Assembly (NCBI GenBank): GCA_903839905.1
Contig: CAIMDX010000001.1
Location: 1 to 15,505, forward strand
Source: an uncultured bacterium
GTDB taxonomy: Bacteria; Patescibacteriota; Minisyncoccia; Minisyncoccales; JAQTVQ01
Direction: 5' to 3'
DNA length: 15,505 nt
Below the pieces are notes generated by a model. That model did no database searches and was not told the DNA's origin. It worked only from the letters and a program-made list of their open reading frames with translations. A program made the position numbers and the translations under genes. Below are positions 1-9,400 of the stretch, in pieces. The first letter of the stretch is position 1. Each line of letters starts with the position of its first letter.

Positions 1-3000
1 ATATTGGCAGTGCCAGTCATATCCCAATCCCAAGTTCCGGCCACGGTATGCAAAATCTGCGAATCCTGATTGGCTCCGGTGCCGCCTCCTTTAACTTCCA
101 GGGTTTTGCCAGAACCGACAGTAATCTTATCATCAGCCTGCATCAGCTCTAAGAATTTCTGGGTATTAGTATTTGCAGAACCCTTGAAAGCGACGAAGGT
201 GTAAGTGTCTCCCTGGACATAGCTGGCTGTGTCAATGGTGAACTGGACATTGTTGTCAGAGTCGGTGAATTGTTGGGAAGTTGTCGCTGTGCCGATGCTC
301 GTGCCGTCACGGTACACGGTCCAGGTGGAAGTGACCGCGTTGGCGGTGACCATATAAGAAGCGGTAGAGCTGGAACCCCCCATAGATCCTCCATTAAAGG
401 CGAAACTTAGGTTGGTGTCTTCGGCTCCGGTGCCATAGTAGCCATGCGGAGTGAACGAATCTTCCCAAGTGTTGTTGGCATAGTTGAACTTGTTGGTTGA
501 CTCATCATTCGGGGTTTCGGCCGTATCCGCAGAGATGGAATACTCTCCCCAGACCTCGGTGGAGGTGGAGACGCCGTTGTGCTTGTACGAGATGAAATAC
601 GCGGTGGAGGTGGTGATGCCGGCGGTGCTGGTGGGAGAGGCCAGAGTACAGTTGTAGCAACGGGCGTTGGAGCCGGCGGCTGTATCGGCGAAGTAGACAT
701 CGGCAGTGGTGTTCGCTATGCTACCGCCGTAGTTATCGTTGATAATGATGGTACCGGTGGAACCGACGGAATACAATCCATATGTATTTTGATAAGCTCT
801 ATTAGAAACCAGCTTATTATTGTTGGAAGATGAAAAATTACAAAGGCTGTTTCCCCCACCATAAAAATTATTTAAGGTGAATATATTATTATTGGAAGAA
901 CTCTGTAAAGAGAAACCATCATGGTTAGCTCCACCGTAAATATTGTTGGATGAAAAGGTATTATTGTTACAAGAATTCTGTAAAGAGAATATTACAGCGT
1001 TTCCGTAAATAATATTTGAATAAAAATTATTATTATTAGAAGCAGATAATAGAAAAAGGTTGCCGGTCCCGAAAACATTATTGTAAAAAAAGGTGTTGTT
1101 ATTGGAGGAAGTTTGTATAAAAAAACTGACAGAATTAATGCTATAAATCGAGTTATTGGAAAAGCCTTTACTGTTGGTAGTATTATTATTTAAGGAACCA
1201 CTTAGATACGCACCATCATATCCGTCATGGATCCTCGACTTCTGGATGGTCACTCCTTGGTTTGCAACGGCCCCATTAACCGATACAAAATACAGACCGT
1301 ATTTATTCATCACATTCGCCCCCATCTCCGACACATCCGCATACCGGATCAGGGTCTCTGACCCGGCCTTGGCATAAAAATACCCATGGTTGGTAGCGTT
1401 GGCCGTAAATGTTGCGTAGTCCAGGATCTCGTAAGTGTCTCCAGACTGGACGCCGTCGGAAATGTTGATGGTGTCGCCGTTCCCGAGACCTGCAAAGGAA
1501 ACAGTCGGAGTGGCAATGATCTTGACCATATCGTTGCCGCCGCAGTTGGTTGCATCATTAGTGACCGAGTCCACGATCTGGAACCAGCCAGTGGTGTTGC
1601 CCTGGTCGTGGAGATAACGGCCGATGCCTTCGTCGTCGGCCGTTATCAAAGTAGTCGTGTTCGCACAGACCGTCAGCACGGTGGTTCCGCTGGTGCTGGT
1701 CACAGTGGTGTTAATCGACGAGTTATCTGCCCTGATCAGGGTGGTGCTGGCCGCGGTGTCGGTGATGGTGTAGATCTTGCCAAAAGCTAAGCCCGAGGTC
1801 ATGCGGACGACCTTGTTGTTGTGGGTGTCTGCTGTCCAGTTCTTGGTGGTATCTTCAATCACGGTTTCGCTGGTGTTCGCAGTGGCAGTGCCGGTATCGT
1901 CTTGCGTTCCCTGGAGTTCAAAGTAGCCGGTAGTCTCGCTAGTTAAACCGTATTGCACGGAAGAACCGGAGTTAAAGTTTAAGGTAGTGTTTTTGCCTAA
2001 GTCTAAAGTGCCGGATAAAGCAATGTTGCCGGTGGATGTCCAGGTCATAGTATCTCCCTGAGCCAGGTCTTGCTTGGATTGCATGGTGGCTCCGCTGGCA
2101 ATGGTGGTTGTTGCTCCGGTGCTCAGGTTATCACCGTTTCCGTCTCCCCAGGTCAGGGTTCCGGCCGTAACATTCAAGGTGTTGGTAGTGGTTGCTGCAT
2201 CTTGCAATGTCCAGCCACCACCGCTGCCATTGAAGGTTAATATATAGAAGAGAGAAGAACCGACGGATATTGTTTTACCGATAGAACCAGCGTCAAAAGT
2301 CACGGTACTTGATGAATGAGTAAAGGTCCCGGTATTAGTCCAGGAGCCACCCACGGTAAAGGCCGAGGAGATCGGGGCGGTCAAAACCGAACTGGTCGCA
2401 ATCGTAATATTGCCTCCTATATCCAGGACGGGATTGTTGGCAGCTCCCGTCACTTTAACTCCATTTGTTCCATTTCCCACAGTGAGGTTATTGGTAACTG
2501 CGATCGTTTGGCTTCCCGCTGTTCCTAATGTGTAAGTCGGAACATTATAGAAAGAAATATTATCTTGATAAACGATACCGTGATCTCCGTTGGCCCAAGA
2601 GCTGCCACTATAAATATTATCTATGTTCGTACTGCCGGTATTGATGCCTAAATTGTTAACCACTAAATTCCCGTCAACCCAAATTTTGATGTAACCATTG
2701 GAGGCATCAACGAAATCCTCCACTTTAATGTTCTGCCATTGACCCTTGGTCAGGTTGATCCCAGCGTCTGTCCAATGGTTACCCTGGCTCGAATCCCAAT
2801 ATGCGTAAGTCAGCCTGAGATTCCCCCAGTCTTCTACATATAAAGATAACCTGCCATTCCATAAATTATCGCTATTCCCTAAAATGGTAAAAACGCTCGC
2901 CGTTCCCCAGCTAAAGTCCGAAGGAATGTACATATAGAAATCTGTGATAGATGTTTTTGCCTGTCCAACATAGTCCTTTTCAACCATAGCACGCCCATCT

Positions 3001-6000
3001 GCTACTCCCACTTTAAATCCTAAACTGTAAGTTCCTGTATAAGCTTGGGTGGAAGTAGCCTGCAAAATACTGCCCCCGGGAGCAAATGCTCCATCCCAAG
3101 GAGGGACAAGATTATTAGTTTCAAAATTGTCGGAAAAAACATAATAAGGGTCAAGCTGAAGGTTATAATAAGAAGCTTCGGTGATATTAGTATCTTGAAC
3201 TCCTATATAAGCGATGGTTGAAGTTTGGGCATTAAATGTTCCGTTAATTACAAAAGGAGTTGCAGACTCTGCCAACTTCCAAATACTGCCTCCTGCATTC
3301 AAAACTTGATTAGAAACGATGGTTAAATTTCCATAGATCATAATTGTCCCCGATCCGATGTTTGTTGTTATTGCCGCGCCCGAACCGTCCCCAAAAGTCA
3401 AATCGTGGAAACTCCAATTAGAAGAACCTCCGAAATTACCGGTTCCGTCAACAAGAAAGTTACTTCCCCATAATAAGATGCCATTGCCGGAAGCATCTCC
3501 GCCGAGCACGGCCATATTGTAATCGGAAATGACAGTGCCCGCAGTCACGGTCAAATCGTTGGTCGTCGTAGCTGCATCCTGCAAGGTCCAGCCTCCGCCG
3601 GAACCGTTAAAAGTTAAGTTGTAGAAAGAATTATTGTTGACCGTGATGGTCTTGCCTGTGGCAGTAGAAGTAAAGTTGGCTGTGGAATTGGCTGCGGTAA
3701 AGATTCCGCCCGTGGCATCCCAGGATCCGGACACCGTGATGGTTTGGGTGGAAGTGGCGATAAATGTGCCGTTGATGTCCACATCGGTCAGGGAAACTGC
3801 TCCTCCTGCTCCGTTGGTTGAAAAAGTGTCTCCAGCCCAGACAAAAAACTCCGAGTTGGTGGAACTCGCAGTCAGAGTACCGGCCCCGGAATCGGCGGCG
3901 TAGAGCATATCTTCGCTGTTACTGGAATCGTACTTGTCCAAGTCAGCAATGGTGATTGGATTACCGTCTTCACTGCGGACAATTATGTGGTTCTTGTAAA
4001 TATTTAAATTTGTAATGTCTCCGCCACCTGCATAACGGGTGACAGTGTTGCCGTATTCAGAGGCATTTTCCGAATAAACGGTGATAACAGTAGAGGTGGC
4101 TGGAATGGTCAAGTTATAGAAAGCGTAAGAACCGTCAACTGCTGATGCTGTGGTAGAAGCGGTCCAAACTCCGTCAATGGCCAGGTTGATGACCGAACCG
4201 GCAGTAGATGTTGTAATGCCTTCGTCGGTAAAGACTGTTCCGAAAAAATTAGCGGAACAAGATCCTCCACTGAAACTCCACTTGGTATTATTGCCCGAGC
4301 TCTTTGAGCTCATCGCACTGATCGTTGCTACACTGCCTATAGCATTGCTGTCCTGGACATCAACATAGCTGACGGTGGTGGTGCCGAGGGCGTTGAGGTA
4401 CCACTGGCTGTTAGTGTTGGTGGAACGAAGTTTAATCATGGTATCGCACGCCTGGCCGTTCAAAGCCAGAGTACCGTCCACGGTGGTGGTGGCGCTGGTA
4501 CCGGCAGTGAACTGCAAAACTTTGCTCGCGGTATTTGATGTCAAATTGTAAAATCTGGTCGCTCCCGAAAAAGTGGAAGTGCCGCTTCCGTCAAAAGTGA
4601 CGGTACCGGCCAAATTAGTAAATGTTCCCGCATTGGCCCAGTTGCCGGCCACGGTGAACGACGACGAACCGGAAGCGATCAAAGTGGAACTGGCCGCAAT
4701 GGATACATTGCCGTTCACATCAATAGTCGGATTATAAGTTGCCGCAGTAACATTACCGCCGCCAATATTTTCCACGGCAAAATTATTATTCACTGTTATC
4801 GTCTGCCCGGGTGCAGTTCCAAGAGTATAAATCGGAGAAGTTTTCTGTATCCCTCCCTCAACTGTTGTAATTGATAAATCGCCGTTCTCTTCTTTTCCTT
4901 TAATATAATCAAGCAAGCTCTCCATATCCGATATTGTCCATTGATATTGAGTCGGCGAACTTTCAACCAGGTTATGAAAACCTAAAATCAACCAATCATT
5001 GTTCGCAATAGCGTTATCAATATAGCCTTCAACCGTCGCCAAGCTATCTGTGTTTTCTATGGCGGCGCGAGCAAGCTTCATGCCTTGGTCATACGGTGAT
5101 GAATTTCTAACTTCGCTATTCTGATAATTAATCCCGGCCAAAGAATACCGCGCTGAAATTTCTTTTGCTAACGCGTTATAAACGCCATAAGGATAGGCAA
5201 GGGTTTTTGGGTATTCTCCAATCTCTGTTTCAATGCCTGAAGCGCCTTCGCTAACTTGAGTAACTATTGTTGCCTCATCTGCAGTTGAAAGGTCTGTATG
5301 GTTTTTAGTATGATTTCCAATTTCCCAGCCATAATCGTCATGGACCGCTTTAATATTTGCCCATGTTGCATAATTAGCATCAGAACTATTATCAAAAACA
5401 AAACCATTTACAATATACCAAGTGATAGGAAAATTACGGCTACTGAAAATATTTCTGTTATCATAAAGACCGGCTCGGCCATCGTCAAAGGTCATTGATA
5501 TTTTTGCTCCGGTATTCAAATCTGCTTTTTCAAATAATTCTAATTCATCAACATAGGCCGTAAAATCTGAAGTCGTATAAGTTTTAATATATATATTAAT
5601 TTTAGCGACATTTGCTGATGTCGGAGTATATTCAAACGCGAACCGATCTGCGCCAGCCGAGTTCATTAACTTTGCATTTTGCGCCGAAACCCAGCCATCG
5701 CCTGAATCCCACTCTTCAATATTAATATCAAGTTTGCCTCCCACATAATTTTCTAAATTTACAAAAGCTCTAAAAATATAAGTTTTAGTGTGATCAACGG
5801 CAACTGTTGCCGTGTAAGCATTTTGGCCGCTCGCCGGAGTGTCTGGAACGATTTTTAAACTGTTTGTTTTTGCCGGATACGCGCCCAAACTTCCCGTGTC
5901 AACCGTAAAAATAGTTGTATCATCCCGCGTCCAGTTATCCGCCCAGCCAGCCGATAAATTTTCAAAACTATTATTCAATATCATATTATCCGCTTCCGCG

Positions 6001-6485
6001 TACGAAGAATTTGCTTCAAGATTATAATAAGTGGCGGCGGTAATGTTTGTTGAAAAAGTGGAAGTATATTTGATTGTAGAGGCAGACGAAATAAAAGTTC
6101 CCATTTTTACAAATGGCGTGCCGGCTCCGGAGAGTTCCCAAGTATTGGTCCCGGCATCCAAGACCTGGTTAGAGGCAATGGTTAAAATATTAAAAACAGT
6201 GGTTGTTACTCCGCTGGCCGTATTTGTAGTAGTGGCTGTTCCGCTTCCATCCCCGAAAGTCAGATTGTAAAACGACCAAGCCGTTGTTCCGCCGAAGTTG
6301 CCGGTGCCGTCCACTAAGAAAGTCCCTGCAGTCAAACTAATCGTTCCATCCCCGGTAACATCTCCACCGCTCACAGTAAAACTCTTAGTTCCATTTAAGA
6401 TTTGGCTGGTAGCTACAGACATATCGTTAGACACAGTGATGGCGCCAGAGCTGGTGGCAGTGATAGTAGCCGCTCCGCTTCCATC
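1..6485 (-). CDS. Giant surface protein, C-terminal part (partial, runs off left edge)
   Basis: The frame whose codons begin at GAT (6485-6483) stays open for about 2,161 codons to position 3, where it leaves the window. It resumes exactly where the upstream repeat pattern breaks (…FGDGSGAATIT…). In order it carries a second short repeat (FLVDGTGNFGG, about 6300), a CBM4/9-like domain, a NodB deacetylase, a second copy of the long repeat module, a LamG-like domain, a third partial module, a beta-helix and a beta-rich tail. An in-frame ATG at 6422-6420 lies just before the TAG of the upstream frame. Reinitiation there is possible, but the repeat homology across the break favours one gene with a one-base deletion. 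The C-terminus is not visible, so the mode of cell attachment at that end is unknown. The frame was checked at many points and no stop was found. Confidence 0.85.
780..1330 (-). other. Asn-rich right-handed beta-helix (NosD-like) region
   Basis: At least five turns of about 22-25 residues are visible, each carrying S-x-NNN-x-F followed by (S/Y)NN-x-(Y/F)G, for example SSNNNTFFYNNVFG, SCNNNTFSSNNIYG and SSNNNIFTLNNFYG. Asn ladders with this period are typical of parallel beta-helices of the NosD/pectate-lyase type. They are preceded by VTIQKSRIHDGYDGAYL, an early turn of the helix. The region is clearly more A/T-rich than the repeat modules on either side. Confidence 0.7.
2550..3165 (-). other. 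LamG/concanavalin-like domain of the giant protein
   Basis: The domain opens with SDNFETNNLVPPWDG, contains TGTYSLGFKV, FYMYIPSDF, RLSLYVEDWGNLRLTY, GQWQNIKVEDF and GYIKIWVDGNLVVNN, and closes with VYQDNISFYN. The order (FExxNL opening, GxYSLxF strand, QWxxIKV strand, IKxWVDGxLV strand, (Q)DNIxF closing) is that of jelly-roll LamG or polysaccharide-lyase-like domains. It probably binds sugar; no catalytic motif was identified. Confidence 0.55.
3420..4243 (-). repeat. Long internal repeat module, copy 2 (coding)
   Basis: Starts with GTVFTDEGITTSTAG and follows copy 1 (6506-7336) motif by motif: NLNIYKNHIIVR, ITIADLDKYDS, LTASSTNSEFFVW, SLTDVDINGTF, TQTITVSGSWDATGG, FYNLTFNGSGGGWTLQDAATTTN and FLVDGTGNFGG. 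Differences are mostly conservative, so it is an older duplicate, or is kept similar by gene conversion. Confidence 0.85.
4870..5510 (-). other. NodB-type polysaccharide deacetylase domain of the giant protein
   Basis: Motif 1 is ISMTFDDG (TFDDG at about 5478-5492), with the catalytic-base and metal Asp pair. Motif 2 is GNHTKNHTDL (HTKNH at 5298-5312), supplying the two metal-binding His. Motif 3 is LAYPYG (5184-5198), in the place of the usual RxPxG loop, with Ala-Tyr where Arg is common. A late WLILGFHN matches the motif with the final His. This family (carbohydrate esterase 4) removes N- or O-acetyl groups from chitin-like sugars, peptidoglycan or biofilm polymers. Its place outside the membrane in a surface fibre suggests action on the cell's own or a host's envelope glycan. 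Confidence 0.85.
5520..5990 (-). other. CBM4/9-like carbohydrate-binding domain of the giant protein
   Basis: The domain opens with MILNNSFENLSAGWADNW and closes with TAYVDELELFE. These are the hallmarks of the CBM4/9 jelly-roll family: an N-terminal (N)GxFExG…W strand and a C-terminal (x)DDVxL strand. The core carries alternating hydrophobic beta strands (TYIFRAFVNLE, KLDINIEEWDSG, FAFEYTPTS, INIYIKTYT). It lies directly before the deacetylase, which suggests that it holds that enzyme on its glycan. The ligand cannot be told from the sequence. Confidence 0.6.
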
Positions 6486-9400
6486 CCCAAGGTCAAATTG
6501 TAAAACGACCAGGCCGTGGTGCCTCCGAAGTTTCCGGTACCATCTACTAGAAAAGTACCTGCAGTCCAGTTCAGGGTTCCATTGCCGGAGACGGTTCCTC
6601 CCAAGACATTCATGTTGGAGGTTGAGGACGCTGTGCCCGCAGTCATGGTCAGATTGTTAGTCGTGGTCGCCGCATCGTTCATGTTCCAAACGCCGCCCGA
6701 GCCGTTGAAGGTCAAGTTGTAGAAAGAGCTTCCGTTGGTGGTGATAGTCTTGGAAGAAGTGGCGGTGAAATTCACGGTGGAAGATGCGCTCGTAAAGGTT
6801 CCGCCCGTGGCATCCCAGCTTCCGGAAACGGAAATGGTTTGGGTGCTCGTGGCCGTGAAGGTACCGTTGATGTCCACATCAGTCAGAGAGATGGCTCCGG
6901 AAATGGCGCCTACAGAAAAAGTTTTGCCGGTCCAGACAAAAAACTCGGAATTAGTGGAACTGGCGGTCAAGGTGCCGGCAGTGGAGCTGGCGACATATAG
7001 CATGTAAGCGTTCTGGTCGGAATCGTACTTATCCAAGTCAGCAATAGTGATTGGGCCGGCGTCTTCGTGGCGGACGATGATATGGTTTTTGTAGAGGTTA
7101 AGGCCGGTGATACTGGCAGTGCCGGAACGGGTGATAGTATTGGCTTCTTCGGAATCGTTGGAAGTATAAACGGTAAAAACGGTTCCGGCGGCCATGGTGG
7201 TAGTACCGGTGCTTAGCGTATACGATCCGTTAATTGTGGAGGCCGTGGTAGAGGCAGTAAACACTCCATTAACTGCCAAGTTGATGACCGAGCCGACCGT
7301 GGAAGTGGTTGATCCTTCATCAGTAAAAATGGTTCCGGACACATCTACATTTGAAGGGTTGAGCGCTACCGCAAAAGCTTGTTTTACTATTATAGCAGCG
7401 CCGCTGACAGTGGCACTCGTAGTCCCCGTTGCTCCCGAGCTGGCCCAAGTCATACTGGCCGTCTCGCGCCAAAGACAGGAGGTGGTAGAACCATTATCAC
7501 TATTTTCCACCCAATTAGAAGTCGGAACAGATGGCTTCGTAAATGTCCTAGCTGCCGTGGCATAAACCGAACCAAAAAACAGCAAAGGCGAGTTGAGCAA
7601 CGCAGCCGTAGTGGTGGCGATCACATTCGTGTCGCTGGTTTTATAAGCGGTGGTGGAAGTGGCGCTTATTGGATTTGTGGTGTTAAATCCTCCCCGATAA
7701 GTGGCGATCGTTATCGCTGTTTTTCCAGCTTTTGCCCATTCCCAAGTATAACCTGAGGCTTCAGTACTGCTGGCCATTTTGTAATATAGTTTCCAAAGAT
7801 GGGTCGTTGAGTTGCTCCCAAGCAAAGTCCAGCCAGTAGGAACGCTGTTTGGATTAGTGGTAGTTGCACCGCGCATAACCAGAGCAAACATAATGTCGCT
7901 GGTGGTAGTATTGGTTGGCTTGGCGCAAAGCGCCGTAGTGGTTGAAGCGCTGTCATAATCCGCCACGCCAACAAATGAGATAACCGCGTCGGCCGCAATC
8001 TGCCACGATCTTAATTCGGAAAAATAGATCTGGCTAGGATCCGCTGAAGAGCTATCGTAAAATTCCAAATGGCCCAATAAATACGAATAAGGGCTGATAT
8101 TGGGCGCCCTAAATTGGTAATTCAATTCTATAAGATCATCTTTTTTAAAATCGGCTGGCCATTCAATCACTTGAGCATCGGCAGAATTTGAAATAAGCGG
8201 GCTGGAAAACGACAATTCATTGTTGACGCTGTACTCTATATTATCAATCTCAAATCCCAAAGGAATATTTTCTTTAATCTGGCCGGAAAAGTCCTGGTTG
8301 GCTTTTATTTTTATTGTTGTTTGATAAACAGCCGGCGGATAGATCCTAGTTGGAGCCATTCTTTCCACATCGAAAGGCACCCAGTCCCTGGATTCAAATG
8401 AATCAGTGATCTCATGCGTCCCATTTTTACTGACGGCCGTAAGTTTTATCTGGTAAGTTCCGGTGCTGTTGATATCGTAATAAGCGAAATAATCCGGAGT
8501 GTTAGTAACTGAGCTCGGGCCGCATTCCGGATTATTTTCAATAACGCCCTTATTTATTATTTCCTGTTCCGTTTCCGCAGAAGACGAAGTTCCATTTTCC
8601 TCGGCTCTAGCCTCAGAGAGTTTAAAAATGTTTGATAATTTGTCAATGACATTGGCAGACGGTTCTTCCGGCACAAGCCCTTGTGTTTGTTCTTCCTGCC
8701 CAGTAGCTTGTTCCGTGATAGTTTGTTCGGTGGCCGCCTGTTCCGTTATTGTTTGCTCTGTAGTTGTTTGATTACCTTCCTCCGAACTGGTGATTACAGA
8801 AGAAGTGGTTGCTTTCTCCATCTCCGTGGTCGTGGTTTCAATAGTTGTTGTTTGCTCTTCTTCACTGACCTGGCTATTACCGTTTGTCTCGCTGGTAGTA
8901 ACGGTCCCTTCCTCGCTTGACGAAGCAATACTGGCCATCCCGCTGGTCTTGGCAATAACGCTTGAGGTCGTCGCATCGGTAGTGGTCGCAGCCTCTGGAT
9001 AATTTTCCTTAAACGAAGTGCTTTGCGTAGACAAAATCGTCTTTGCTCCGTCCGGCGCGATAATCTCCATGGTCAGATCGGCATCGCAAATAGTATTTCC
9101 TTTGTCGTCCAAAACGCCCATCTGTAAAAATGCTTTGTCTCCAGGCAAATATATAGACTTGTTCATGTTGATGGCCAAAACTCCCCAGGAAAAATCCAAA
9201 TCAAAATTATAGGATTTTCCGCTGTCGCCAACAATCATTGAAAAAGTATATTGGCCCGGCCCGTTAAAAGATTCTTTGGGAATTTTGACCAATCTTTTTT
9301 CTTCTTTTTTTTCTTTAATAGGTTCGCCAACGATTTTTTCCGGCTCTAAGTTCTCTTTGCCGGAATTTTCATATTGTTTCGGACTTGATATGTCCGCCTC

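Noticed and set aside
149..1558. Short minus-strand frames at 149-394, 407-700 and 1349-1558
   Set aside because: They lie in other frames of the giant gene, whose own frame is continuous here; sequences are Pro/Ser/Thr-rich shadows.
6485..6493. Programmed -1 ribosomal frameshift site
   Set aside because: The zero-frame codons around the break (TTG GGG) do not form a canonical X-XXY-YYZ slippery heptamer and no strong downstream pseudoknot was evident; slippage on GGGG is not excluded but a one-base deletion is simpler.
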